Below are positions 10,867 to 22,291 of a stretch of 64,000 nucleotides of DNA, in pieces (position 1 is the first letter of the stretch; every line of letters starts with the position of its first letter). The stretch lies in NCBI GenBank assembly GCA_905250025.1, contig CAJNOJ010000186.1, positions 143,117 through 207,116 on the forward strand, read 5' to 3'. The translations under genes and the position numbers were made by a program. This DNA is from Adineta ricciae. Taxonomy: Eukaryota > Rotifera > Eurotatoria > Adinetida > Adinetidae. Under the pieces are notes generated by a model. It worked only from the letters and a program-made list of their open reading frames with translations, made no database searches and had not been told where the DNA came from.

Positions 10867-12903
10867 ATGATTTTGATTATCTCTTTGTCGATCATCTTCT
10901 GTGTAGGTCAATCATTGCAGACGAAATCGAACTTGACATTGGATGATTTTTTCAATAACACCGAGTTTGCATCATTGAGTTTTTCTCCAACTGGTCAGCA
11001 TCTTCTCTACCAAACAATGCGTCCAGCATGGAACTCGAATGCGTACGAGTACACGCTTTGGGTCTATAACATCGATTCGTACAAGAAAACGTCTATTATA
11101 TCTACACTTGGCTATTTTCTCAGTCCAAGATGGTCACCAAGTGGAAATACCATTGCATTTATTCATACTGAATATCTCCTTTCGAATTCCACGGATGATC
11201 ATCAACGTTTATCGGAGAAGAGTTACTACATCTATTTCTATTCCGTTTTAACTGAAGAATTACATACCGTCGAAAATACACTCGAAAAACCATCGACGTT
11301 CGCTTGGTCTGATCAAGATTCGTCTCTTTTTTTAGTCACATCCACATCGAGATTTGTAAACAATGATGAAGACATTCTTCCATATCGAGAACGGATCAAT
11401 AATCATATCAGTACAATACATCGACTAGATTTCGATTGGACGAATGATCGACCATCATTACGCCAATTCACGCCGATCATCACCATTCCATTACGTCTCA
11501 GCGATTTTCTGTATGTTCCGCTAGAACAAAAGCTGATTTTTTTATCTACATCACCGTTGATCGATGATTTGAATAGCTTTGAAATCTATTCCATCGACCT
11601 ACGAAATCAGTCGTTATTGACACGATTAACGCATAATCAAGGCTTTGAAATAGGATTGCAACTATCACCGAGTGGAAACCATCTTCTGTTTCGAAATTAT
11701 ACACGCCGATCAAGTCGAACGATATTCCACGATACACAACGTCGATTGTACTCGTTAGATTTGGCCAACGGACACACCGAACGTTATGGTAGTGATTTTC
11801 TTGGCAATATCGTTGGATATGTACCGAAATCGGATGGTGGTGTTTACTTTCTTGGGCAGCACAAAACGAATGTTGGAATCTATACCCAACAGTCATTAGA
11901 AGACACAACGGTGCATCATCTAGGCTGGGAGGGTACTTATGAGCATATTTCATCATCCATAAATCGACCACAGGCGATTGCATTCGCTTATTCGTCATTT
12001 GATCGGCCTAAGGAAATTTACTACGTTGACGATATTAAACAACTGCAATTTGCCAAAGCAATTACAAATGAAAATCAACATCTTACTGAAAGAATCATTC
12101 CGAAAGCAACAGTCTATCAGTGGAAAGACGAGGTAAGTAACGAAACTATCGAAGGTATTCTTCATTATCCACCGGGGAAAGATCAAGAAGATAATCTTCC
12201 ACTTTTCGTTCTCATGCACGGTGGCCCTTATGATGCAAGCGTCAATTCATTCTTCGCTGGATGGTACACTTGGGCTCCATTAGCTGCTGCACATGGTTGG
12301 CTGGTTCTCGAACCGAATTTTCGTGGATCGTCAGGATACGGTGATGAATTTCTCGATGAAATCCGTCGTCAACCGCTAACGCGTTCAACACGAGATATCA
12401 TTTCAGGCGTCGATCAATTAATCAAAGATGGAATAGTTGATTCGAACAGATTGACCATTGGTGGTTACAGTTACGGCGGCTTTTTAACGAACTGGATCAT
12501 TACACAAACCGATCGATTCAATGCTGCACTTTCCGGTTCGGGCTCAATCGACCATACTTCATCTTGGGGTACAATGGATTTACCTGTGCTTTTCCATCAT
12601 CTATTTGGCGGATATCCTTGGGATGAATCCCATATCTATCAAACACAATCGCCGATCTTTCAATTAGATCGAATACGTACACCAACGCTGATCGTCACTG
12701 GTGAAAAAGACATTCGAGTCGATCCGGCACAGTCGTATATGTTAGAGCGTAGTTTACATTACCTCGGTGTACCTGTCAATTTGATTGTCTTTCCTGGTGA
12801 AGGCCATGAATTGAGTGTTAATCCGTGGCATGGTAAAATCAAAGTTCGAGAAGAATTGAAATGGCTACAGAAATATGGACATCGAACAGCTAAGTTTTAT
12901 TGA
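10867..12903 (+). CDS. Secreted S9 prolyl-oligopeptidase-family peptidase, copy A
   Basis: 678 residues in one exon. A signal peptide (residues about 1-17) is followed by a beta-propeller-like region (about 30-400, with SPTGQ/SPSGN blade motifs) and an alpha/beta-hydrolase domain (about 410-678). The catalytic triad is visible: Ser535 in GGYSYGG, Asp615 in GEKDIRV and His647 in GEGHEL. The HGGPY oxyanion segment and NFRGSSGYG are also present. The family cleaves short peptides, as DPP4-like or acylaminoacyl peptidases do; the exact specificity is not clear. A 2-kb intronless gene among spliced neighbours suggests foreign origin. AATAAA follows the stop. In copy B only the last 110 codons remain (33808-34140). 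Confidence 0.88.
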   Translation: MILIISLSIIFCVGQSLQTKSNLTLDDFFNNTEFASLSFSPTGQHLLYQTMRPAWNSNAYEYTLWVYNIDSYKKTSIISTLGYFLSPRWSPSGNTIAFIHTEYLLSNSTDDHQRLSEKSYYIYFYSVLTEELHTVENTLEKPSTFAWSDQDSSLFLVTSTSRFVNNDEDILPYRERINNHISTIHRLDFDWTNDRPSLRQFTPIITIPLRLSDFLYVPLEQKLIFLSTSPLIDDLNSFEIYSIDLRNQSLLTRLTHNQGFEIGLQLSPSGNHLLFRNYTRRSSRTIFHDTQRRLYSLDLANGHTERYGSDFLGNIVGYVPKSDGGVYFLGQHKTNVGIYTQQSLEDTTVHHLGWEGTYEHISSSINRPQAIAFAYSSFDRPKEIYYVDDIKQLQFAKAITNENQHLTERIIPKATVYQWKDEVSNETIEGILHYPPGKDQEDNLPLFVLMHGGPYDASVNSFFAGWYTWAPLAAAHGWLVLEPNFRGSSGYGDEFLDEIRRQPLTRSTRDIISGVDQLIKDGIVDSNRLTIGGYSYGGFLTNWIITQTDRFNAALSGSGSIDHTSSWGTMDLPVLFHHLFGGYPWDESHIYQTQSPIFQLDRIRTPTLIVTGEKDIRVDPAQSYMLERSLHYLGVPVNLIVFPGEGHELSVNPWHGKIKVREELKWLQKYGHRTAKFY

Positions 12904-12951
12904 GTAAATAAAAAAACCAAAGTAGAAAAGGGAATCAATGTTCGTTCATGT

Positions 12952-13461
12952 TCATGCTTGTTTCTTTTTCAAATTATGAACTCGTTTTTCTGCCAAGATC
13001 TGCAATATCAACAATACGATTAGCAATCCTCCGATGATCGCATGATTGTCAGCGATTTCTCGTAGATATTTCTCTTTTGTTTTATCGTTTGCTTGAAGAT
13101 CAACCGAAATTGATTCAATCGACTTTTGAATTTTAAGGATGAAAATAGCGACAACTCCAAGAAACACTGGTACACTCAATGTATCATAAATTGTTCGTAC
13201 TATATTTCGAAGCATAATCAAAGCACCGATTAGTATCGGAGCGAGTGTCGTCAAGGAGGTGTACCACGGTTGACGAAACGCGTTTTGATAATACGAGGTA
13301 CATGTTTGCAATTGTTCGGACGAAAGAGACGTGGACACGAATAAATAATGATCACAGAACATATCGATTGCCAAAAGACCTGCAATGAACAGGATGAGAA
13401 ATGGAATGGAAAGAGACTACATACCCAGGACAAATGAAATGATACATGGTGCTAAACCCAT
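12952..13461 (-). CDS. Four-helix membrane protein with KKQA tail, copy A
   Basis: Exon 1 (13461-13425, 12 codons plus one base) joins exon 2 (13379-12952) across a 45-base GTATGT...TTGCAG intron, giving 154 residues. Hydrophobic segments occur at residues about 3-20, 52-72, 78-98 and 125-143. The C-terminus KKQA fits the KKxx signal that returns membrane proteins to the endoplasmic reticulum, so ER residence is likely. I do not recognise the family. Starting at the internal ATG would lose the first helix. It converges on the S9 peptidase, with 48 bases between the stops. Copy B (34188-34697) has the same structure. Confidence 0.7.
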
Positions 13462-13720
13462 TTTAACCGCCAACGAAACTGCACAGGTATGGTATGAAAG
13501 GTTTTATTTCTTATCACGAAGTAGACTACTTTTTCATTTGAATGAACTTTGACCAATGAAGAGAATATGTGAATTTTTCTATAAATCGTGAAGCTATTTT
13601 CAAAGAAAAGTATTCCTTTGGAGAAGAATCAATATTATGGCAGAAATATATTCTCATGAAAAGAAAACGAACGTGTACAGCTTTTCAGATGTCACTAGTC
13701 TTCAACTCATAGATGTAAGT

Positions 13721-15085
13721 TTAACTCTTGAAAAGTGTGCATATGTCATTAGCGTTCAATTCTCGACTGTAAATACGAAAGTCATCCATATCACCGATGT
13801 TAGGCGCTATCGAACTGACTGAACCAGGGTTACAAATGTCAGTACCATCCCAGCTATTTCGTATTGTCACATAAGTGGACATTGAACTTACGGTATATGA
13901 AGTCGCGAATCAAGTAGTCGATGAAAACAGAGCATTGTTTACGTACAACCGCAGGCTATTTTCTGGGTCCCATATTTCAACAACATGATTCCAAGCTGGT
14001 ACCATTGGTATAGGTGGACCTATGACAGATCGAATAACGCCATTGAACATTTGAACAATAACCTAGCCGTTGGTATCGACACCTACGAAAAGTATGCATC
14101 AGTCAGGACCAGTGGACAAACCAGAAATATGAACTAATGTTCCGGATAGTGATCGTGTTCGTATTCAAAACGGGATAGAAAATGACCGGTTGCTAATACT
14201 GAGAGTGGTCATATCCGCTATTTGAAAATATGATGAAGATGCACTGCTGAATGAAACTGCGCTCCCCGGACGACCGGCGGATGTGAAGAAAATCTATTGA
14301 ACAGTACCTGGCAGTGAATTAGGTCCTGGATCAACGGATGACATGCCAGAATCGAAAGTAAAATATGTGAATAATGTAGCTTTTTGTAGAATTTTGCAGC
14401 TTGATTTTGCTCGATCATTCATGATTAGTTGATCTATACCTCCTTCGAACGACAGAAGTGACTTAGTTTGTAACATAGACAAGCAAATCTGATTTGAAAA
14501 CGGATGTCTCCGCTCATAGGACCAAGTGCGCGTATATCACCGGTCGTGATGCTATCGAGAGCACTTTTGAAGGGTGTTCCTGCTGTGTACGTAGCATCCA
14601 ATTTCTCATTGATATAGGCATTTCGTGACAATGAAGCAGCGTCGAAAACAAACGCAACATATATCCATTTGTTTATTGATAGAAATGCGCTGCCAACACA
14701 ATCATCATTGAAGAATGTAAAATAAAGATTATGATTTCCACCACTGCCACAAACAACTATATATAAACATTCATAGGTCGTAACACTTGCACAAAGACCA
14801 ATAATGATATGGTCTTGAACAGTAGGCAAAACTGTCGTGTAAATTCATGTGCTAATAGTAAAATTTGTGCCATAATGGTTATTGAGGTGCCTTTAAAGAC
14901 AATTTTTTTTATCTATTTTCTAACGAAAAAGCACGGATTTACTTGGTATTGTGGCGGAGTTTGTCGTTGCTATTAGGGATTTCAGCAACAGACCGACAAG
15001 TAATATATCGAGTAGTGCACCAACGATGAACGCAATAGGTACAGCACCAATTAGACATGTATAGGAAAGTACATCGTTTTCTGTA
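13721..15085 (-). pseudogene. LamG-domain protein with N-terminal anchor, decayed, copy A
   Basis: On the minus strand the region runs from a membrane helix (about 15080-14960) into a first LamG-like domain (14829-14480, with NKWIYVAFVFD) and a second (about 14400-13725, ending in DDFRIYSREL and CTLF). Many frameshifts and in-frame stops interrupt it, and about 245 bases of the first domain still present in copy B (36093-36337) are missing near 14870. LamG/concanavalin-like domains bind sugars or matrix proteins at the cell surface, and bdelloids have many such anchored proteins. Both copies are broken, and many breaks are shared, so decay began before the copies diverged. Confidence 0.65.
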
Positions 15086-16085
15086 AGGAATACCAATAGA
15101 TATGAACGACAATCAAATAAGATTAGATTGAAATCTTCGTGTTTTCTTTTTCCCCGTCTACTCTAAGATATCACAAATAACACCCAGAGATTCAAGCCGG
15201 TCTGTTTGTCCATCGACAGTCTACTCTGATCGTGAAAATATCGTTCGAGTGAATAAAATTGTTTACCTCAATTCGACTGGAATTATGGAATACTACTGAA
15301 CTGTATGAGACACCGTCCTACAATGCAGATGCTCATTTTCGTAAAAGTGTTAAACAATGACATACGTCGAGTGGAATGGTATCACGCAAAGGTTATCCCT
15401 TGTTTATCCACACATTCTTGCGTGTCTACATTGTATCAGATCATTGCTAGTCTTTTTTCAAGGATTTCTCACTTGATCTTGTGTGCTAACGGAATGGATT
15501 TGATCATGTTCACGATAATGAGTCTGTAGAAGAAGTTCGGTGAAAACGAAAAACATAAAAGTTACGCCTCCTCCTAATAAGTTTACATCTCGTACTGGTC
15601 GAACACTCGTATGAATAATATTTTTCTTCAATTTGACCCTTTTAGTTACTTGGTGCCCACACTGAATGTACACAAAATAGGAAAGCTGATTTATAGATAG
15701 AAAATTTTTCCTACATATTTTCCATCGGATTCCGACGCAATGACGTTCAACTAACGTGTACCATCATCGTTGAGTTGTGTCGTCTTAATGTCACCGCTGA
15801 TTTACACGCGTATATATAGGTCGTTATTTTTAGGTTTTCTATATAATTTCATTGAGTTCTTAATCATTAAGGAAGACGTTGGGATGTTATTTGACAATGA
15901 AATACTTATCGAGATCGTTATCGATCGACAATTTTTATGTTGGAAAATTTATTTTTCGCTTGGAAAAAGTTACTTTTTTTTATTCGCTTCTGTAATCTGT
16001 GATTCACGGCCCTCGCACTGTAGGCTGCAATGGGTTTTTTCCTTGGTTTGGCGAGAGCTTCTGTAATATATATACCGTAAAAACC
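15086..16085. other. Intergenic, no gene seen
   Basis: Upstream of both the LamG pseudogene and the UAS gene. About 120 bases near 15230-15351 are absent from copy B, while B has about 50 extra bases near 37140-37190. No conserved reading frame was found. Confidence 0.55.
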
Positions 16086-17698
16086 ATGCAAATCGACGAT
16101 GTATTTTCATTTAACAGTGAAACAGTTTGCGAGGCTATGGTGAGTATCGATGTTTGAGTCACTTGTAATTCACATGCAATTACATCAAAATAGAGTAGTG
16201 AAACAGGTGTCGTTAGCCGTCAGTACATGCGGTCTTTTCGAAGAACATTTCAAGAAGCTCGCGAATGTGCATTTAATTCAAATGAAACAAGAGTAAGTTT
16301 TTATGGAATTAATTTTTTTTTTTTTTTCTTTTCGGATAGTGTCGTCCACTGCTAATTTGCGTTCATCATCGAAGAAGTTTTCCATATTTCGATGTTTATC
16401 AATATATGTTCTACTCTGAATATCTACTTGAGTTTCTGAATGAAAATTATACTCTTTGGCTGTGTGACATCACTCAATACTCGAATAGAACTATGTATGT
16501 GATATTATTAATGAAATGTTTTCTAATCAGATACATTTAGGTTATATCAAGTATGCCCGACTTTATTCGACATTGACTTTGTTGTAAATGATCCTTGGGA
16601 ACAGTTTCCACCCATCTTAATTGGCGTTCTGCGACAATCAGATGACGAGTTGTCCGATTGCGAATTTGAATTACTATTCGATGGTATGCATTTAATACAT
16701 ACCATGGGCGATTTAACTCTGGAAACTTTATTCGACGAACTACTCAAATTTAAAGATCAATTTGATGACAATGAGAAAAATTTCGTCAGTGTTCTCTTTA
16801 CTTCAATGCTGAGATCGTTAATTTTATTTTCTAGGTATTTGATTTCTTGCGAGTTGCCCGCCTATGTGATGATATGTTTTATGAAATAGTACCATATATG
16901 ACATTAAACGACGCATTAACGACATTTTCATCTAAATACGCCGGTATATTGCAAGAACGCAATATTAAATTATTACTCGATAATCCCTCGGATGAATTCA
17001 TGGCAGCAATCATTAATAGAATTCCGTCCGAATTGATTATAGCGTTACGCATTAAAGTAGATGATTTGAGTTCTAAATTGCAGTTACTCAAAGACAAAAA
17101 AGCTTCTGCTAATGTGACGAGATTGATTTTGACTAACATTGAACGACTAGATCGAATGAATGACTATCTCGCATATTTTGCCAATGTTACCTGCCTTTCT
17201 CTTTGCTATGCCAGTAATATTGACTTTCGTAATTTATGTAATTGCATCCGATACTTCCCAAGCTCAGTCAAACGATTGAAAATCGCTTGTACGAACGTTC
17301 TTTGTTCTCATAATCGAATGGATTATCTCTTCAGCAAAAGTTGCCATTTCAATTCCACAATCGAACATCTATTAATTAGTATCGAACTTATTTCCACGTC
17401 AATCGTAAACAGTTGCCATCAGTACCATCCAATATGCGAATTGAAAACGATCGCGGACTTCATTCGAGTTTTAACTAACATTCAAGACGTTCGTATAGTT
17501 GTCCATCATGGAAATCTCGTTCGACTGTTAGATCTCGTCGAATGGAAAGGTGTGTTACAACTACGTCCGACATTGAAGAAAATCGTACTGAAACCAAGTA
17601 CAAACGTGATAGTAGATGAGCAAGCAAGACAAAAGGCGTTAGATATTCAGCAACAAATGGCTGCTGTAAATCGAATAATTGAATTCGAAATTGCATAG
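16086..17698 (+). CDS. UAS-domain protein with F-box/LRR-like C-terminus, copy A
   Basis: Five exons (16086-16139, 16194-16292, 16340-16494, 16541-16784 and 16835-17698) give 471 residues with matching phases. Exons 2-4 encode a region like the thioredoxin-fold UAS domain of FAF1/FAF2: an FQEAREC-A helix, RPLLICVHH, a FLNENYTLWLCDIT strand and PPILIGVL. FAF proteins carry a UBX domain after UAS and recruit p97. Here UBX is absent, and exon 5 instead gives an F-box-like helical start (MFYEIVPYMTLNDALTTFSS) and leucine-rich segments. A ubiquitin-pathway adaptor is possible but inferred. The donor of intron 4 (GTCAGT) is weak, yet it keeps the frame in both copies. Copy B is at 37543-39154. Confidence 0.65.
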
Positions 17699-18004
17699 AC
17701 TCGACAGAACGATTATGAAATAAAAAATTTTCATTTTCTTTCATCGTTGTCTTCACCAATCATAGTTAAGAATGAGTTTGTCGTTAAAGGTCGGACAGGT
17801 GTAGGTTTTCTTTTCGTCCACGTACGACACAGCACTCAGTACAGATTCTTTAGTGTGTGTTCGCATTACGCCACACACTGATCTATGAAAGGTAATTGAC
17901 AAATTTGCCCGACGTCATAATGACGCAAATAGCAACAACATGTGCTTTTTCGATGAAAGGACACATTTGCGTAAATAGAGTCTTATTTCATTCGATTATT
18001 ATCG

Positions 18005-18955
18005 ATGGGTAAGATTGTATTAACCGGTTCAACTGGTGCCCTTGGCTCGAGAGTTTTACGCTTTCTACTAAAGTTCGGTGTTGATCCAAAAAATGTGATT
18101 ATTTCTGTTTATAATCCTAATGGGGTCGATTCTCAAATAGAGAAGATCGTATTCGATGTACGTCATGGTGATTATAAGAACAAAGAAACACTTGAAAAAG
18201 CTTTTCAAGGCGGGGAAATGTTATTCCTAATTTCGTCAATTACAGTCAACAAGGAGCAACGAATTGAAGAGCATCGAAATGCGATTGATGCAGCTAGGAA
18301 TGTAGGTATCAGACATATCTGCTACACAAGTACGATCCTCGCAGATGCAGTAGACGTGGATATAATGAATGCACATTTGCATACAGAGAATTTACTGAAA
18401 TCCTCGTCGCTTAAATATACAATTATTCGTGAAGGTTTCTATTCCGAAGTGTTTCCGCTTTTTCTCGGACATTTCGATGCTAAGACGACTAACGAGATTG
18501 TTATACCAGCTGACGGCGGAATTTGTTTCGTTTCAAGGGATGATCTAGCTGAAGCAACTGCGAAAATATTAATCGAAACAACGGATATTTACGACAATCA
18601 AACTGTTGTGCTAACTGGTTCGAAAGCTTACACATTGAGGGAAACCGCTTCGATTGTTTCGAATGTCTTGAACCGTCATATCCCGATAAAAATTGTTTCA
18701 TTTGAAGAATACGTTGTTCAACATTCGAAAACTCATAATGAAGTATGGATGAAAATATGGGCTGAAATTCACCTGGCTGTACAACGTGGTGATCTTGCAC
18801 AGAGTGATATGACATTGGAGAGATTATTGGGACGATCGCCGAAAAGTTTCGAAGAAACTGTTCGAGAAATGTTAACGAACACCGAGAAGGACAAGGAGGA
18901 AACACAAATTAATAATCGGTATGTTCACGCATCGACAATCGACAATAAAGCTTGA
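18005..18955 (+). CDS. NmrA-like NAD(P)-binding protein, copy A
   Basis: 316 residues, single exon. The N-terminus VLTGSTGALGS carries the glycine-rich nucleotide-binding motif (Gly8, Gly11, Gly14) of atypical short-chain dehydrogenases. The body matches the NmrA/quinone-oxidoreductase-2 pattern: a LFLISS strand, a helix after HRNAIDAARNVGIRHICYTST, YTIIREGFYSE and a TGSKAYTLRETA segment. Such proteins are redox sensors or NAD(P)H-dependent quinone reductases in the cytosol; which one applies here is not clear. No intron is seen, and the family is rich in fungi and bacteria, so transfer is plausible. The copy at 39461-40411 differs at about 16 residues. Confidence 0.8.
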   Translation: MGKIVLTGSTGALGSRVLRFLLKFGVDPKNVIISVYNPNGVDSQIEKIVFDVRHGDYKNKETLEKAFQGGEMLFLISSITVNKEQRIEEHRNAIDAARNVGIRHICYTSTILADAVDVDIMNAHLHTENLLKSSSLKYTIIREGFYSEVFPLFLGHFDAKTTNEIVIPADGGICFVSRDDLAEATAKILIETTDIYDNQTVVLTGSKAYTLRETASIVSNVLNRHIPIKIVSFEEYVVQHSKTHNEVWMKIWAEIHLAVQRGDLAQSDMTLERLLGRSPKSFEETVREMLTNTEKDKEETQINNRYVHASTIDNKA

Positions 18956-18998
18956 ACACATCTTGAAAAAGCTTTATTTTTTTTATGATAAATAATCA

Positions 18999-19431
18999 TT
19001 ATTGTCTGCTATGTCCACAATTTCCATTTCCACAGCATTCACTCGGCCCGGGCCATACAAATATATTCGTAACACAAAATAAAACTGCTTTATTACATCG
19101 AGCACATGAGTCAAACAGTGCTACACCTGGTATCCCTATATAAATATCAATGACAGAATGCGCATATAGAGAAATGTGTCAAACACGTTTGCTTACATGA
19201 CCAGCCCCAACTGTTAGAACGGCAACCATGTCTCTTATAGCACTCGTCATGACGATCACAACATTGACCCTTCGGACCACAACTAGGAATGATTGCATCA
19301 CACCCGTGATTATCTCTGTTTTGAACAAACATTCGCATCCAAGCTTGTTCACTCGTGTGCATAGTAGAACGAACATGAGGCATACAAAGACTTAGATTGG
19401 CGAGAAAAACAAGTACGCCTAACAATTGCAT
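18999..19431 (-). CDS. Secreted phospholipase A2-like protein, copy A
   Basis: Exon 1 (19431-19197) and exon 2 (19135-18999) join across a GTAAGC...TATAG intron of 61 bases to give 123 residues. A signal peptide precedes a cysteine-rich domain with the phospholipase A2 active-site motif CCDRHDEC (His61 and Asp62 from this start). Twelve or more cysteines suggest several disulfides. Such enzymes release fatty acids from the sn-2 position of phospholipids; digestive, defensive and other roles occur, and nothing here points to one. The protein is short for the family, and the usual calcium-loop glycines are only partly recognisable. An in-frame ATG at 19467 is an alternative start. Copy B (40455-40885) has the same exons. 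Confidence 0.75.
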
Positions 19432-19590
19432 TTTCTGACTGTTCGAAAACAGACACGATGAAAGCAATTTGTGAATATACGTTTCTTATGATTGCTCTAT
19501 TCTAAATCCTTGTGTGCATATCATGTCAATACGTATCTATTTTCCATCGGAATTACAGAAGGGTTTATATAATTGAAATGTTAACATGAA

Positions 19591-22291
19591 TCAGAAAAGG
19601 GAAACACACGAAAAGCTGAAGAAGATTAACGAATGAGTTTGAAGGAATTTTTTTAAATGTAAATTTTCATCAAATGAACGATTGTGTAAATCAGTATAAA
19701 GAGCCCATGCAGATAAGTGTTGATTAACAGTGGAAGTACCGCCTGCTGCTGTTTTAGTCGTCATTTTCTGTGTCGGATTTGAAGTAGTAACAGAAGAATT
19801 GGATTTCATGGGTAAACTCGTACTTGTACCTAGATAATTGCTTCATTTCGACATTGTTTGTCAGAAAAAATGTTTCACTTACCTAACGCTGCTGATCCAT
19901 TTGTAGAAAGAGTTGATACCCCTGTTTCGATGTTCAAGCATGATGCTAATATGGAAAACAAGAATCTTTTATGACACTATTCAAATCATTCAAACATACC
20001 ACAAAGAAGGGCAAATTTCTGAATACGGTTGTTCGTAATATCAACAACGAGCACAGCTCCCGTTGAATCCAGTCGGAGGTTTTTTGGCTGATAAAGCTGA
20101 TTTGGCAGTACTCCAGCTGTTGAACTTCCAGCGACAACAGTACCATAACTCGCTCCTACCATCCATCTCATAATACGATCATTGAAAGTGTCCACAATGT
20201 ATATATAACCATTCTCATCTCCAACAACTGCTCCTGGATAGCACAGTTGATTGTGTCCATTATCGCAATTACCTGTTTGTCCTGCCACAGTTCTGCCACT
20301 GGTTGCACCCGATAGCCATCTTTGAATTCGATGGTTGTATGTGTCAGCAACATACAATGTATTTGAAGCACTCGAGTCGACGAACACTCCGAACGGGTAA
20401 TAGGATTGGCTTGCTCCTGCTCGGTAACTTCCACAAACAGTAGTACCTGTAATTGAAGAATTCCATCGTACAATGCGATGATTGCAAGTATCAGCTAGCC
20501 AGATGCTTGACGAATTCTTCGGTATAAATATTCCATAAGAACAACGAAATTGATTTTCACTGTTCCCATTTCCATTACCTCCAACAGCGATTGTTCCGTT
20601 GGATGCGCCAGGTGACCATTTCATGACACGAGCATTACCACTATCAGCAATGTACATATTACCGTTAGCATCTATACTCATAGCATCCACTAGAATCATT
20701 TTAACAGTACAATAGTAGTCTGTGCACAAGCCAACTTACTGCTATAAAACTGATTCCATCTCGTACCATAACTACCATTAACTACTGTTGTTCCAACCGT
20801 TGAACCCGGAAGAAACCGTTGCACTCGATAATTTCCTGCATCTAACACATAGAGTGTTCCATTTCGCTCTATAGCAATATCTGAAGGTTCAGTCAGAAGT
20901 GCTGGTGAATGTCCACTCCAGCCAGTGGGTGATCCAGCGATAGTCGTTCCATTCAGCGACCAAATAGTGTTCGACATAGGCGCTAGAACAAACGAAACCA
21001 TCAGTGATGATACTACTTGCAATTCAGCTATCTAAATCTGAAGTATCTACCAGATGTTGTTGCAGGCGAAACTGTTGTTGAGATATTCTGTGCCGGTGCT
21101 GAAACCAAAGAAAATCAATAGCAATCTTCATCCAAATATCAACAAGCGCAACTCACGACAAGATATAAGGAACTTCTGAATCCGATTATTTGCTGTGTCA
21201 GCAACATACAAAGATCCATTGGAATCAAAATCAATGTTCATGGGATCGTATAGCAAATATGCCGCTACACCGTAATATATGTCACCTGCAATAATCATTC
21301 CTGAACTTAAGCCAATAGCCCATTGAAGAATACGATTGTTATTTGAGTCAACAATAAACATATTTCGATTATTATCTAATGTGACTGATGTTGGGTACCA
21401 TAATTGATTGAGACCATTCCCATAATAACCTGTGAGTCCCGCTACCGTCGTACCACTAGCAGCTCCAGTTAACCATCTTTGAATGCGGTGATTAAATGTA
21501 TCCGCCACATAAAGTGTATTTGAGTTACTTTCATCAAGAAATACTCCAAATGGATAGGCGAACTGGTCGTCCTCAGCTCCACGACTACCGCAAACTACCA
21601 TACTACTTGTTGGTGAAGTCCATTTCACTATACGGTGGTTGCTCGTGTCAGCAATCCATATAGCTGAGGCGCTTGTATCCAAAAACATTCCACGGGAGTA
21701 GTACAGCTGGCTTGCATTATTACCCAAAGCATTTCCGCCAGCCACGACCACTCCAGACGACGCTCCTCGTGCCCATTTCGTAACACGAGCTTTACTACCA
21801 TCGAGTATGTATATATTGCCACTATTGTCGATACTCATGTCATCCACTGGAAAAACAAACAATACGTGCATATGATAAACTATTCACCAAAATCTACCGA
21901 ACTTATGATTATAAAACTGATTGAATGCTATGCCTGCACTACCGTTGACAATCGTTGTTCCAATGGTAGAATTTGGAGAAAAGCGTTGCACACGATAGTT
22001 GCCACTATCGAGCACATATATGTTTGAATTCTTATCAACACGTACGGCGATTGGAGAGTAGAGTGTTGATGCATTAGAACCTAATGTACCCGCACTATCG
22101 CCAGCGACTGTTGTTGCACTTTTTTGCCATGTTGCTGTTGGACATAACATGACACTTTTACCTTGATCAACAAAAAATCTAAATAATGTAAACGATGCAA
22201 TCCGTATTATCAGTCTCGTTCAATATCTCGAAGCTTACATAGTTACGAAGAATATCAAATTCCGTAAGTGTGCGAAACATAACTTGATCAT
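19591..22291 (-). CDS. Secreted NHL-repeat protein, copy A, with one mutated splice donor
   Basis: Eight exons read right to left: 22291-22239, 22178-21907, 21846-21157, 21098-21051, 20982-20740, 20689-20000, 19945-19883 and 19829-19591. All phases agree, giving about 765 residues. A signal peptide leads into two blocks of about six NHL repeats (exons 2-3 and 5-6), each with the YVADT-NHRIQRW signature, separated by a short Thr-rich exon and followed by a Ser/Thr-rich tail. NHL blades form beta-propellers; the protein is probably extracellular. The donor of intron 2 reads ATAAGT (21906-21901) where copy B has GTAAGT, so this copy may not splice correctly. The C-terminal end also differs between copies through a 1-bp indel near 19697. 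Confidence 0.75.

Noticed and set aside
13637-13822. A 61-residue plus-strand ORF, also open in copy B (34873-35052)
   Set aside because: It partly lies antisense to the end of the LamG pseudogene, whose DDFRIYSREL and CTLF signature reads clearly on the other strand. The open frame is probably a by-product.
18501-18905. 134-codon ORF antisense to the NmrA-like gene, also in copy B
   Set aside because: It mirrors a conserved coding strand and has no independent support.
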